Positions 47,939 to 59,526 of a DNA stretch of 64,000 bases are shown here, piece after piece. Within the stretch, counting starts at the first letter, position 1; every line of letters begins with the position of its first letter. The notes under the pieces are model-generated. The model was not told the DNA's origin. It did not search any database and saw only the letters and a program-made list of their open reading frames with translations. Origin of the DNA: Pirellulimonas nuda (lineage in GTDB: Bacteria > Planctomycetota > Planctomycetia > Pirellulales > Lacipirellulaceae); contig NZ_CP036291.1 in assembly GCF_007750855.1 (NCBI RefSeq), forward strand, positions 1,674,001 through 1,738,000, in the 5' to 3' direction. The translations under genes were made by a program, and so were the position numbers.

Positions 47939-48274
47939 ATGCCCAAGATCCACTTCAACAATCAGTCCATCGATTGTGCGGTTGGCGCCAATCTAAGGAA
48001 GACGCTCCTGGCGGCGGGCCAGTCCCCCTACAACGGGGCGATGAAGGCCCTCAACTGCCACGGCTTCGGGACGTGCGGCACCTGCGCCGTGCGGGTTGAA
48101 GGGGACGCGGCGGCGCCCACCAAGATGGAGGGCTGGCGGCTCGCGATGCCCCCCCACAACGCCAAGACGGGCGGCCTCGCCGCTGGGTTGCGGCTGGCCT
48201 GCCAGTGCGCGGTGCAGGGAGACGTCGTGGTCACCAAGATGCCGGGCCTGTGGGGTCAGAAGGCGTCCCAGTGA
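47939..48274 (+). CDS. 2Fe-2S ferredoxin
   Basis: This 111-residue protein starts at ATG 47939 with GGAGG six bases upstream. The cluster cysteines follow the plant-type pattern C-x5-C-x2-C (LNCHGFGTCGTCAVRV, residues 39-47) and a later ACQCAVQGD. It carries electrons for an unidentified redox partner. It sits alone on the plus strand between aroK and aroDE and converges with aroDE. Confidence 0.88.
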   Translation: MPKIHFNNQSIDCAVGANLRKTLLAAGQSPYNGAMKALNCHGFGTCGTCAVRVEGDAAAPTKMEGWRLAMPPHNAKTGGLAAGLRLACQCAVQGDVVVTKMPGLWGQKASQ

Positions 48275-48293
48275 GTTCAACACGCGGGCCCGG

Positions 48294-49781
48294 CTAGTAC
48301 TTCACCGGCCCGATGATCCGCTTGAGCGTGTCGCGCATCACGTCGGTCGGCGCCTCCTGACCCGTGAACAAGAAGAACTGCAGCGCCGCTTGGCGGATGA
48401 ACATCTCGACGCCGGTGACGATCTTGCAGCCGTGGTCGCGGGCCTCTTTGATCAGCAGCGTCGACTCCGGGTTGTAGACCGTGTCGAACACCGTCATGTG
48501 CGGCGTGAGGTACGAGCGCAGGAAGGGCGATTCGTCGACGTTGGGGTGCATGCCGATGGGCGTGCCGTTGACCAGGATGTCGTAGTCGCCGTTGTGGCGG
48601 GCGTTCCAGTCGACCGCCCGGGCGCCGAACGCCGCGGCGAGCTCGTTGGCGCGGTCGCGCGTGCGGCTGGCGATGGTGGTCTTGGCGCCCCGCTTCTGCA
48701 GGCCGTACAGCACCGCCCGGCACACCCCCCCCGCGCCCAGCACCAGCACCCGCTTGCCGGCGAGGGGGCTCGGCTGCTGGCCCAGCGGTCCGAAGCTCTG
48801 CTCCAGGGAGTCCATCGCCGCCTTGTAGTCGGTGTTGTAGCCCACCGGCTCGCCGTCGCGCCACACCACGGTGTTGACCGCGGAGATGCCCTTGACCGCG
48901 GGGTCGACCTTCTTGAGGAACGCGGCGATCGCCTCTTTGTGGGGGATCGTGACGCTCAGGCCGCGGACGCCCAGCTTGGGGACGTCCTCGAAGAACTGCT
49001 TCAAGTCGTCTGCCGGCACGCGGAACGGGACGTACACCGCGTCGACGCCGCGCTCGCCGAAGGCCGCGTTGTGGATCTGTGGGCTCAGGCTGTGGGCGAC
49101 CGGGTCGGCGATCACGCCGTACACGGCTGTCTTCTGGCCGATCGATTCGTAGCGGTAGGTGTCCTGCATCTGCTGGAAGCTGAGCTGCCCCGGCGCCAGC
49201 GCCCGCTCGTGGTGGAACGTGGCGTAGGTGAAGGGCGCCCCGGCCCGGGCGCACAAGATGCGCGACGGCGTGCCGATGTCGCCCATGCACATGCCCACGG
49301 TCGGCAGCTTGCTGGCGGAGACCATCTCTAGCATCCGCACGTTGTCGTGCGGGCGGTTGGCCATGGTGGCCAGCTTGACGATGTCTGCGTCGAGCGCCGC
49401 CAGGCGCCCGGCGATCTCGTTGAGGTCGTCAGGCGTATTGCGGAAGTTGTGGTAGCTGACCACGCGCTTGGTCTTGCCGTAGCGGCGCACGTCGCCGGCG
49501 ATGTCTTCTTCCAAGTCAACGTAGTCGGCGCCGGCCACGATCGCCTCGCGGAGCACCATCAACCGCTGCTCCTCGGTGCCGGTGAACTTCCCGCCGTCCT
49601 GCTCGCGCCGGCACGTGACCACCACCGGGGAGGGCCGCTCCGCCAGCAGCCGCGGCAGGTTCACCCGGCTCGAAAGGTAGTCGAGCCGCAGCTCTACCAG
49701 CTTCGCGCCCCGGCTGACCAGGTCGCGGTGCTCCAGCAGCATGTGTTTGTGCCGACTCCGGCCGATAGAAACGCAGATCAT
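48294..49781 (-). CDS. aroDE: bifunctional 3-dehydroquinate dehydratase (type I)/shikimate dehydrogenase
   Basis: This 495-residue fusion catalyses two consecutive shikimate-pathway steps. The N-terminal type I dehydratase has Schiff-base lysine K136 (DIVKLATMA) and histidine H111 (VVSYHNF). Around residue 217 the shikimate dehydrogenase begins (VYGVIADPVAHSLSPQIHNA), with catalytic K282 (SVTIPHKEA) and an NADP-binding loop VLVLGAGGVCRAVL. The same fusion occurs in plants and some other bacteria; here aroK is nearby. Both active sites look complete. Confidence 0.94.
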   Translation of the reverse strand: MICVSIGRSRHKHMLLEHRDLVSRGAKLVELRLDYLSSRVNLPRLLAERPSPVVVTCRREQDGGKFTGTEEQRLMVLREAIVAGADYVDLEEDIAGDVRRYGKTKRVVSYHNFRNTPDDLNEIAGRLAALDADIVKLATMANRPHDNVRMLEMVSASKLPTVGMCMGDIGTPSRILCARAGAPFTYATFHHERALAPGQLSFQQMQDTYRYESIGQKTAVYGVIADPVAHSLSPQIHNAAFGERGVDAVYVPFRVPADDLKQFFEDVPKLGVRGLSVTIPHKEAIAAFLKKVDPAVKGISAVNTVVWRDGEPVGYNTDYKAAMDSLEQSFGPLGQQPSPLAGKRVLVLGAGGVCRAVLYGLQKRGAKTTIASRTRDRANELAAAFGARAVDWNARHNGDYDILVNGTPIGMHPNVDESPFLRSYLTPHMTVFDTVYNPESTLLIKEARDHGCKIVTGVEMFIRQAALQFFLFTGQEAPTDVMRDTLKRIIGPVKY

Positions 49782-49946
49782 TTGGTAGGTATTAGGTTTT
49801 AGGTGCTAGGCGTTTCGCCGGAGACGGTCATTGCAGGTTCTGGCTTGCTGCGAGAGCCCGGCAGCAGCCGAGCGACGCTCGGCGCGTCAGACAACCATTG
49901 TCCCTTAAAACGCCCCTGCACACAAACAGCACACCCTCCCCGCGTG

Positions 49947-51896
49947 CTAGATCCGCTGGAACCGCCGGTCGAGGTCGTCGCAGGTGAACACCAGGGCCGT
50001 GGGCCGGCCGTGGGGGCAATGGTGGTGGTTTTCGGTGAGGTGCCGGTGCGCCAGGAGGGCGTCTACCTCCTCGGCCGACAGCCGGTCGCCGTATTTCACG
50101 GCCGCCTTGCAACTGATGGTGTGCAGCAGCTCGTCGAGCAGGTCGCGGGCGTCGGGCGCGCGGCCGCCGGAGATGAGCCGCTCGACCAGGTCGCGCAGCA
50201 CCTCGGCGGGGGGCAGGTTTGCCAGCATCGCGGGGTAGCTGGAGACCAGCACGGTGTCCCCCCCGAACGGATCGACCGCCACGCCGAGCTGGGCCAACAA
50301 CGCGCGGTTCTCGAGCGCGGCGGCCGCCTCGGCCGGCGTGAAGTCTACAGGCTCGGGGACCAGCAGCCGCTGCGTTTCGAGCGCGCCCCCCAAAACCTTG
50401 GCTCGGAGCTGCTCGTACAAGATCCGCTCGTGCAGCGCGTGCTGATCGATCACCTCCATCCCCGCCTGGCTCTCAACAATCAAGTAGCGGTTGTGGAGCT
50501 GGATGGCCTTGGCGGCGCCGACGTGTGGGGCGCCGGTTGGTTGGTTGTGGGCCGCGTCGATCCTCCCGTCGATCCTCCCGTCGATCTGCCCGTCCATCGG
50601 AGCGGCTGGACCCGAGTCTGAAGTGCCGTCCGGGCCGTGAGGCGCGGCGCCCTCCGGCGGCTGGTTGCGGAACCGGTGCAGCACCAGCGGCTCGCCCGGC
50701 GGCATGGGGCGGGGCTCGGCCGGCTGGTCGAAGCGTTGCTGCGACAACTCACGCTTGGCCCAGTTGACCAGCTCGCTGGCGTCCGCCTCGGGGGCGCCGG
50801 CGCCCGGGCCGGCCGAACCGCCGAGCTGCGGGAAGGGCCGGAACCCGCCGGCCGCGGGCAGGTCGCCCCCGTCGGTCCCGGGCGCTTTGAGGTCGGTCGA
50901 GAGGAACTTCGTGCGGATCGTCCCCAGGAGCTGGCTGTAGAGCCGCCCGCCGTCTTGGAAACGCACCTCCAGCTTGGTGGGGTGCACGTTCACGTCGACC
51001 AGCTCCGGCGGCATGTCGAGCCTCAGGAAGCAGATCGGGTAACGCCCGGTCAGCAGCAGCCCGCGGTACGCCTCGCCCAGGGCGTGCTGGAGCGATCGAT
51101 CGCGGATCGCCCGGCCGTTGAGCAGCAGGTACTGCAGGCGGTTGTTCGACCGGCTCTCGTGCGGGCCCGCGACGAAGCCCGCCAGCCGGACCCCCTGGTT
51201 CTCGCTCTCCACCGGCACCAGCGCCGCGGCGATCTCGTCCCCAAACAACCGGCCGATGCGTTCACGCCAGTGGGGGAGCTCGCTGGTTGGCAGCCCCGGC
51301 AGGTCGTGCACCACCCGCCCGTTGTGGCTAAGCGTGAAGTGGGTCTGGGGCGCCGCCAACGCGATGCGGCTCATCGCCTCGGTGATGTGGCCGATCTCTG
51401 TGCCGGGCGTGCGGAGGAACTTCTGCCGCACCGGGACGTTGTAGAACAGGTCTCGGACCTCGATCGTCGTGCCGACCGGGCAGCCGGCGGGGGCGACCCC
51501 CTCGGCCACGCCGCCGTGGACGCGCAGCTCGGCGCCCGAGGCCGCATCGGCCGTGCGGCTACGCATGACGAACCGGCTCACCTCGGCGATCGACGCCAGC
51601 GCCTCGCCGCGGAACCCGAGGGTGCCGACGCGGAACAAGTCGTCCGCTGAGGCGATCTTGCTGGTCGCGTGGTTCGTGACCGCCAGCGGAAGCTCGTCGG
51701 CCGCGATGCCGCAGCCGTTGTCGCTGATGCGGATCAGGTCGACCCCGCCGCGCTCGATCGCTACGTCGACCCGAGTGGCGCCGGCGTCTACGGCGTTCTC
51801 CAGCAGCTCCTTCACGACGCTCGCCGGCCGTTCGATCACCTCGCCGGCGGCGATTTTATTGACCACCGACGACGGCAGCGCGCGGATGGTGGGCAT
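49947..51896 (-). CDS. mutL: DNA mismatch repair protein MutL (with endonuclease motif)
   Basis: This 649-residue GHKL ATPase links MutS recognition to strand incision. N-terminal motifs ENAVDAGATRVD, DNGCGIAADEL and TLGFRGEALASIAEV are present. The C-terminal endonuclease motif DQHALHERILYE starts at D484, and ISCKAAVKYGD and HHCPHGRPTAL complete the nicking site, so this MutL is of the self-nicking type used in organisms without MutH. A Pro/Ala-rich linker of about 100 residues joins the halves. Confidence 0.95.
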   Translation of the reverse strand: MPTIRALPSSVVNKIAAGEVIERPASVVKELLENAVDAGATRVDVAIERGGVDLIRISDNGCGIAADELPLAVTNHATSKIASADDLFRVGTLGFRGEALASIAEVSRFVMRSRTADAASGAELRVHGGVAEGVAPAGCPVGTTIEVRDLFYNVPVRQKFLRTPGTEIGHITEAMSRIALAAPQTHFTLSHNGRVVHDLPGLPTSELPHWRERIGRLFGDEIAAALVPVESENQGVRLAGFVAGPHESRSNNRLQYLLLNGRAIRDRSLQHALGEAYRGLLLTGRYPICFLRLDMPPELVDVNVHPTKLEVRFQDGGRLYSQLLGTIRTKFLSTDLKAPGTDGGDLPAAGGFRPFPQLGGSAGPGAGAPEADASELVNWAKRELSQQRFDQPAEPRPMPPGEPLVLHRFRNQPPEGAAPHGPDGTSDSGPAAPMDGQIDGRIDGRIDAAHNQPTGAPHVGAAKAIQLHNRYLIVESQAGMEVIDQHALHERILYEQLRAKVLGGALETQRLLVPEPVDFTPAEAAAALENRALLAQLGVAVDPFGGDTVLVSSYPAMLANLPPAEVLRDLVERLISGGRAPDARDLLDELLHTISCKAAVKYGDRLSAEEVDALLAHRHLTENHHHCPHGRPTALVFTCDDLDRRFQRI

Positions 51897-51927
51897 GGGA
51901 ACGTCCGTGTGGTTTCGCGTTCAGCTA

Positions 51928-51985
51928 TCAGCGGTCAGCGATCAGCTTTTTTCCGCTTGGCTGAAAGCTGATCGCTGACCGCTGA
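51928..51985. repeat. perfect 20 bp inverted repeat between mutL and the regulator gene
   Basis: TCAGCGGTCAGCGATCAGCT (51928-51947) and its exact complement at 51966-51985 form a hairpin with an 18-base loop. It lies between the 5' end of mutL and the 3' end of the regulator gene, both on the minus strand. It may terminate the regulator transcript; T-rich tracts are present in the loop. Confidence 0.75.
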
Positions 51986-51996
51986 CCGCTGGTCGC

Positions 51997-53397
51997 TCAG
52001 TTCAGTCCGTACTCTTTGATCTTCCGGTACAACGTCCGCTCGCCGATGCCCAGCATCTTGGCGGCCTCTTCCCGGTTGCCGGCGGTCACCTTGAGCGTCT
52101 CGCCGATGAACAGCGCTTCGAGGTCGCTCATGCTCTTGCCCACAAGCTCTGCCATGCTGGCGCCTGAATCCATCGGCGAGCCGTCCGCCTCTTGCTTGGG
52201 GGCGAGGTCCGGCGGCAGGTCGTCCAGGTCGAGCACCCCGTCGTAGTCTACCACCACCATGCTCTCGATCGCGTTCTTGAGCTGCCGCACGTTGCCGGGC
52301 CATTCGTAGGCCAGCAGCCGGCGCCGGGCCGCGGCGGAAACGCTCTTCACCTGCTTCTTGTGGCGCGTGGCGTGCATGCGGACGAAGTAGTCGATCAACA
52401 GCGGGATGTCTTCGCGACGCTCCACCAGCCTCGGCAGACGCACCGAGATCACCTTCAAGCGGTGGTAGAGGTCTTCGCGGAAGGCCCCGGCGGCGATGGC
52501 CGTCTCTAGGTCGCGGTTCGTGGCGGACAAGATCCGCACGTTCACGCGGACCGGTTCGTTCGACCCCACGCGGGTGATCTCCCCGCTCTCGAGCACCCGC
52601 AGCAGCTTGATCTGCGTCGGCAGCGGCATGTCGCCTACTTCGTCCAGGAACAACGTGCCGCCGTCGGCGTACTCGAACTTCCCGACCCGGTCGTGCGCGG
52701 CGTCCGTGAAGGCGCCGCGGATGTGGCCGAACAGCTCGCTTTCGAGGATGTTCTCGCTGAGGGCGGCGCAGTTGAGCCCCACGAACGGCCGGTTCTTGCG
52801 GGGGCTGTTCTGGTGGATCGCCTGGGCGACCAGTTCTTTGCCCGTGCCGGTCTCGCCCTGGATCAGCACCGTGGCGTCGGTCGGGGCGATCCGCCTGAGG
52901 CGGTCGATCAGCTCACGCACCGGCTGGCTGTTGCCGATGATGCTCTCGAAACCAAACTTCTCGTCGAGCCTGCGGGCGAGCTCTGTGTTGGCGCGGCGTA
53001 GGTGCTGGCTGCGGGCCGCGTTGTCCACCACCGCCCTCAGCTGCTTGAGGTCGAGCGGCTTGAGCAGGTAGTTGAAGGCCCCCTGCCGCATCGCTTCGAC
53101 GGCCGACTCTACGGTCCCGTGACCGGTGACCAGCACGACCTGCGCGTCGGGGAGCAGCTCCTTGCTCTTCTCCAGCAGCTCCAGCCCGCCGACGCCGGGC
53201 ATCTTGAGGTCGCTGACCACGATCTCGAAGCCGCCCCGCTCCAACTGCTCAACCCCTTCGGGCCCGGAGCCCGCCACCACGCATTGGTACCCTACCCGGC
53301 TCAGGCTGTCCGCCATCGCCTCGGCGTGGGCCGGGTCGTTGTCGACGACCAGAACCTGGATCGGCGGCCCGGTCGTAGCGGTAGTCGAAGAAGCCAT
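51997..53397 (-). CDS. NtrC/AtoC-type sigma-54-dependent response regulator
   Basis: The ATG at 53397 gives 466 residues. The receiver domain ([20 protein letters not shown]) has phospho-acceptor D63 in [13 protein letters not shown]. The AAA+ domain has Walker A GETGTGKE and [20 protein letters not shown] as Walker B. The sigma-54 contact loop reads GAFTDA instead of GAFTGA. A Fis-type C-terminal HTH ([20 protein letters not shown]) binds enhancers. The cognate kinase gene lies just upstream on the same strand, separated by a 7-bp tandem repeat. Confidence 0.93.
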   Translation of the reverse strand: MASSTTATTGPPIQVLVVDNDPAHAEAMADSLSRVGYQCVVAGSGPEGVEQLERGGFEIVVSDLKMPGVGGLELLEKSKELLPDAQVVLVTGHGTVESAVEAMRQGAFNYLLKPLDLKQLRAVVDNAARSQHLRRANTELARRLDEKFGFESIIGNSQPVRELIDRLRRIAPTDATVLIQGETGTGKELVAQAIHQNSPRKNRPFVGLNCAALSENILESELFGHIRGAFTDAAHDRVGKFEYADGGTLFLDEVGDMPLPTQIKLLRVLESGEITRVGSNEPVRVNVRILSATNRDLETAIAAGAFREDLYHRLKVISVRLPRLVERREDIPLLIDYFVRMHATRHKKQVKSVSAAARRRLLAYEWPGNVRQLKNAIESMVVVDYDGVLDLDDLPPDLAPKQEADGSPMDSGASMAELVGKSMSDLEALFIGETLKVTAGNREEAAKMLGIGERTLYRKIKEYGLN

Positions 53398-53496
53398 GGG
53401 GCGATTATGGGGGAAGCGACGGCGCGGGGGAAGGCGGCGGAGAAAGAACGAAAACGATGAGTGATGAGTGATCAATCACGGACAGTCGCAAACCGC

Positions 53497-53584
53497 ACTC
53501 ATCACTCATCACTCATCACTCATCACTCATCACTCATCACTCATCACTCATCACTCATCACTCATCACTCATCACTCATCACTC
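53497..53584. repeat. 12.6 copies of a 7 bp tandem repeat (ACTCATC)
   Basis: 88 bases of exact ACTCATC repeats lie between the kinase and regulator genes. On the minus strand the first units encode the kinase C terminus (MSDE) and its stop. A short inverted complement (GATGAGTGATGAGTGAT) lies at 53457-53473, so a hairpin could form. The copy number probably varies between strains. Confidence 0.9.
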
Positions 53585-54332
53585 CGCCTCCTCCTATCCG
53601 CGCCACCCCCGGCAGCTCGATCGTGAACCGGGTCCCGCGGCCCAGCTCGGTCTCCACGGCGATCGCGCCGCCGTGGGCCTCGATGATCTTGGCCGCGGTC
53701 GGCAGCCCCAGCCCGCTGCCGCCCGGCTTGGTGCTGAAGAAGGTCTCGAACATCTGCGCCGCGGTGCGGTCGTCCATGCCGACGCCGTTGTCGGTGAGGT
53801 AGACCGCGGCGGTTGTGCCGTAGGGGCGGGTCTGAACCACCAGTTGCCCGCCGTCGGGCATCGCCTGCTTGGCGTTGATCAGCAGGTTCAACAACGCGCC
53901 GCGGAACGCTTCGCGGTCCAGCCGCACCGCGGGGAGCTCGGCGTCGAAGTAGGTGATGATCTCGACGCCGGCCTGCTGCGCCTCGGGCTCGAAGAACTCG
54001 AGCGTCAGCTGGATCTCTCGGTTGAGATCGACCGGCTTGAGGTCGAAGCGACGCACCTTGGCGTAGTTCAGAAAGTCGTCCAGCAGGTCGTGCAGCCGCT
54101 GACACTCGCGCTGGACCGCCTCCATCCGCTTGGTCGCCCGCCGCTCGGCCGCCGGGGGGAGCCCTTCCAGCTCTTCGGCCAACAACTGCATGTTGAGCCG
54201 GATGGTGGAGAGGGGGTTCTTGATCTCGTGCGCCAGCCCCCCGGCCAGCCGGGCGATCTCTGTGTACTGGTCCAGCAGCCGCTTCACGGCCGCGTCGGTG
54301 GACTCCGTTGGCGGTTCGGTGCGATCGGGCAT
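53565..54332 (-). CDS. soluble sensor histidine kinase (NtrB-like)
   Basis: This 255-residue kinase lacks transmembrane and PAS domains. The H-box is LAGGLAHEIKNPLSTI (H35), and the ATPase domain has the N box (LLNLLINAKQAM), G1 (LTDNGVGMD), F (TFFSTKPG) and G2 (GSGLGLPTA) motifs. It should phosphorylate the downstream NtrC-type regulator. The stop codon lies in the tandem repeat. The signal it senses is unknown; input may come from a partner protein. Confidence 0.9.
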   Translation of the reverse strand: MPDRTEPPTESTDAAVKRLLDQYTEIARLAGGLAHEIKNPLSTIRLNMQLLAEELEGLPPAAERRATKRMEAVQRECQRLHDLLDDFLNYAKVRRFDLKPVDLNREIQLTLEFFEPEAQQAGVEIITYFDAELPAVRLDREAFRGALLNLLINAKQAMPDGGQLVVQTRPYGTTAAVYLTDNGVGMDDRTAAQMFETFFSTKPGGSGLGLPTAAKIIEAHGGAIAVETELGRGTRFTIELPGVARIGGGGVMSDE

Positions 54333-54413
54333 GCAAACGCGAGGGATGTGAAAAAAGGCCGGGCCTCGCGTGCGGGGCCCGGCCTCGGGTTCGTTCGGTG
54401 CGGCGCGTCGGGG

Positions 54414-56537
<2,124 letters not shown>

Positions 56538-56746
56538 TCGTTTCTCTTTCTTGCTTTTCTCTTCTGGAATGACACATCACCGCAATTACCGGCGCGCCAG
56601 GGTCCAGCGGCGACCGTGCGGAACGGATTGGCGAGCGAGCTGCGCAGCGGGCGCAACAAGCCAGGTCCCGAGCGGGACGCGAGAAAATGAGAGTGCCGAA
56701 CACGCACGACGCCAGGCGCAAGACGCCCCCCGCGTCAACCGCGTGG

Positions 56747-57016
56747 CTACTTCCGGATGTTCAGACGGGCCAGCAGGTCGAGGTAGAGCTGCGGGTCGGT
56801 GCGCTTGACGTAGTCCAGGTGACGACGCCGACGGCTCACCATCCGCAGCAGGCCACGCCGGCTGGCGTAGTCCTTCTTGTGGAGGCCCATGTGCGCGGTC
56901 ATCTGGCTGATGCGGTTGGTCAGCAGCGCGATCTGGACTTGGGGCGAACCGGTATCGGTCGCCTCTTGGCCAAACTCTCCAACCAGCTCTTGCTTACGTT
57001 CTCGTGTCAACGACAT
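56747..57016 (-). CDS. rpsO: 30S ribosomal protein S15
   Basis: This 89-residue protein matches bacterial S15 over its full length: EFGQEATDTGSPQVQIALLT, HMGLHKKDYASRRGLLRMVS and RRRHLDYVKR, which binds the central domain of 16S rRNA. Upstream sequence is AT-richer and probably carries the promoter of the rpsO-pnp operon. Confidence 0.97.
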   Translation of the reverse strand: MSLTRERKQELVGEFGQEATDTGSPQVQIALLTNRISQMTAHMGLHKKDYASRRGLLRMVSRRRRHLDYVKRTDPQLYLDLLARLNIRK

Positions 57017-57474
57017 GTGTGCTGAGGGCGAGGTTTCGCTCGCCTGCTACCTTTCCTGCGACGCCATTGTCTTAATACCCCGGCCGGCCGACGCGCCCAT
57101 CGGCTCTTGCTCAGTTTCCCACAACCTTTTCCCGAGGCGGAGACCATTCTCCGGCCCAAGCGAAAGGCCGCTGGGGGGTGCCAAACTCTTTCCGCAAGGA
57201 CGCCGCCGCCCCTGCACACTAACCTACGGTTTTACTTCCGCACTGCTTAGCAAGCGAATATACCCGACCGGCGTCCGCCTGCAACCCGCCGGCGGGCCCT
57301 CGGCACGCGGAGGTGATCCCTGCCGATTATGTCGGGTTTCCTCGGGCGCTCCCTAAATCCCTGCATCGGAACACCCCAGAATATGCTTGCGTCGACGCGG
57401 TCGGCCTCTAAGATGGGCCCCGGACGGGCCGCCAGGCATGCCTCCGAACCGCACTCATCTGCCCAGGAACCGAC
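57017..57474. other. divergent promoter region of rpsO and DUF2167 genes
   Basis: 458 bases without a credible gene. On the minus strand the AT-rich TATTAAGACAAT around 57070 may be part of the rpsO promoter, but no full -35/-10 pair is secure. The plus side leads to the DUF2167 gene. Confidence 0.4.
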
Positions 57475-58398
57475 ATGTCTAAAGATTCCCTGTTCCGCAC
57501 CCCGCATCTCCTATTCCTGGCGGGCTTGCTGCTCGTTGTGGCGCCGGCAGGCCTGTACGCGCAGCAGGACGCCGATTCGGGCGAAGACGAGCAGGGCTTC
57601 GAGCAATTGTCGCCCGAGCAGATCGACGCACTGATGACCGAGAAGCTGGGCCTTCAATGGCAGCAGGGCCCGACCGAGTCGAAGATCGGCTCGCAGGCGC
57701 AGATTAAGGTCCCTGCGGGTTACCGTTTTCTGGATAGCTCGGGCAGCCAGAACCTGCTGGAAGCATTCGGGAACATCGCGGACGACGAGGACCTCGGCCT
57801 GATCAGCCCCCAAGGGACGACCGATTGGTTTGTCGTGTTCTCGTTCGACAACGTTGGCTACGTGAAGGACGACGAGAAGGGGAACATCGACAAAGCCGCT
57901 CTGCTGGAGCAGTTCCGCGAGAGCTCGAAGATCGGCAACGATCAGCGCAGGTCCATGGGCCTGCCGCCGCTGAACTTTGTCGGCTGGGCGGTCGAGCCCT
58001 ACTACAACGACGAGGCCAACAGCCTCGAATGGGGCCTGAAGTACGAGTCGGAAGGGGACGGGGTGGTCAACTACTTCACGAAGCGGCTCGGCAGGCGCGG
58101 GGTGATGAACTGCAACCTAGTGGTCGACCCGGAAGACCTCGACTCGGTGCTGCCCAAGTTCCGCAGCGCGCTAGCGGGCTTCGAGTTCGCGTCCGGAGAG
58201 AAGTACGCCGAGTTCAAGGCGGGCGACAAGGTGGCCGAGTACGGGTTGACCGCGCTGGTGGCGGGCGGGGCCCTGGCCATCGCCGCCAAGAGCGGCCTGC
58301 TGGCCAAGTTTTGGAAGCTGATCGTGCTTGGCGTGGTGGGCGCCGGCGCCTTACTCAAGAAGCTATTTGGCGGCGGAAGCAAATCAACGACCGCCTAG
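57475..58398 (+). CDS. DUF2167 membrane-anchored protein
   Basis: This 307-residue protein begins with a signal peptide (MSKDSLFRTPHLLFLAGLLL, cleaved after LYAQ), has the DUF2167 domain (GSQAQIKVPAGYRFLDSSGS, WFVVFSFDNVGYVKDDEKGN, NCNLVVDPEDLDSVLPKFRS), and ends with two short hydrophobic segments (TALVAGGALAIAAKSGLLAK and KLIVLGVVGAGALLKKL). The family's function is unknown. The next gene starts at the base after its TAG stop. Confidence 0.88.
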   Translation: MSKDSLFRTPHLLFLAGLLLVVAPAGLYAQQDADSGEDEQGFEQLSPEQIDALMTEKLGLQWQQGPTESKIGSQAQIKVPAGYRFLDSSGSQNLLEAFGNIADDEDLGLISPQGTTDWFVVFSFDNVGYVKDDEKGNIDKAALLEQFRESSKIGNDQRRSMGLPPLNFVGWAVEPYYNDEANSLEWGLKYESEGDGVVNYFTKRLGRRGVMNCNLVVDPEDLDSVLPKFRSALAGFEFASGEKYAEFKAGDKVAEYGLTALVAGGALAIAAKSGLLAKFWKLIVLGVVGAGALLKKLFGGGSKSTTA

Positions 58399-59526
58399 AT
58401 GACGGACGCACAGGCGCTGTTGGCCATCCTGGCCGCGATCTACCTCTCGGAGTGCGCACTGTGGGCGCGCAGCGGGGCGGTCGTGTTTGTCGCTTGGGCG
58501 CCCCTGGGCTATCGACCGGTCGAGCAGGGCGCGTTGCACAACGCCTCGGGATCGCTGGTTTGGGCATGCCCGTGGCCGCCGCTCTCGCCCGCGTTCTTGA
58601 CCGGCGCGTCGCCCGTGGCCATCTCGCCCCTGGGCATCGCGCCGTTTTCCGATGCCGAAGCCGCCGGCTATCTCCCCTGGGACCAGGTCCGGAGCGTCGC
58701 CTATCGGGAGTCGGTGCTCCTGGTCAACGACCGGCACTTTGCCTCTGCGGCTGCCCCGGAGCAGGCCGGCCTGCTTGCGCGGCAGATCGCCCGGCTCTCG
58801 CGGCGCTCGCAGCAGGGCCGCGGCCGCGCGGTCGAGGCGGCCATCGATCGGTCGCTCTCCCCGCAGCGAACGGCACGCCGCCTGCGGACGTTGCGGGGAC
58901 GCACGCGGACGCTGCGTCGGCTCTGCAACGTGCTGGGCGTGTATTTTTTTGGGGCGTCCGCGTTGTTGGTGTGGTATGCCCCCGCGCGGGCCATGTGGTT
59001 GCTGCTGTTGGTGTGGCTGGTTGGACTGCTGGTGCTGACGATCGTTGAGTTCCGCGACGCCTACCGCCGTGTCCACCGCCGCTCACCCACCGGATGGCGC
59101 ACCAAGGGCGTCACCATGATGCTGTCGCCCATGGCGGCGATCCGGGCGTACGACCAGGTCGGTCGCAAGGCCCTGGCAGAATGCCACCCGCTAGCCGCGG
59201 CAAGCCTGCTCTGCGGCCCAGAGGCGTTCTCTGAGTTCGTCCAGGCCGAGTGGGGCCGGACCGCCTTCCCGGAGCCAACCGGGGCGCCAGAGGACGCCGA
59301 CGCCGCCGTGGTGCGCCGTTGGCATCGCGCTCGCCTGCTGGAGGGGGCGCAGCGCCTGGCGGATCAGGGCAGAAGCGGGGCGTTTGACCTTGCCGCGGCG
59401 CCCGCAGCGATCGATGACGACTGCCAGACCTACTGCCCCCGCTGCCGGACCCAGTTCGTGATCGCCGAAGGCGCATGCCAGCCGTGTGGCGGCATCCCTC
59501 TCCGGCCCCTCTCAGCGCACCTCTAG
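58399..59526 (+). CDS. membrane protein with C-terminal zinc ribbon
   Basis: This 375-residue protein has an N-terminal hydrophobic segment, two adjacent central membrane helices (LGVYFFGASALLVWYAPARA, MWLLLLVWLVGLLVLTIVEF) and a C-terminal cytoplasmic zinc ribbon (YCPRCRTQFVIAEGACQPCG, CxxC...CxxC). It is directly contiguous with the DUF2167 gene, suggesting the two work together at the membrane. The family was not recognised. Its last 15 bases overlap the 3' end of the convergent gene. Confidence 0.7.
   Translation: MTDAQALLAILAAIYLSECALWARSGAVVFVAWAPLGYRPVEQGALHNASGSLVWACPWPPLSPAFLTGASPVAISPLGIAPFSDAEAAGYLPWDQVRSVAYRESVLLVNDRHFASAAAPEQAGLLARQIARLSRRSQQGRGRAVEAAIDRSLSPQRTARRLRTLRGRTRTLRRLCNVLGVYFFGASALLVWYAPARAMWLLLLVWLVGLLVLTIVEFRDAYRRVHRRSPTGWRTKGVTMMLSPMAAIRAYDQVGRKALAECHPLAAASLLCGPEAFSEFVQAEWGRTAFPEPTGAPEDADAAVVRRWHRARLLEGAQRLADQGRSGAFDLAAAPAAIDDDCQTYCPRCRTQFVIAEGACQPCGGIPLRPLSAHL

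Noticed and set aside
53497-53584. CRISPR array
   Set aside because: The units are seven bases, contiguous and without spacers, so this is a simple tandem repeat.
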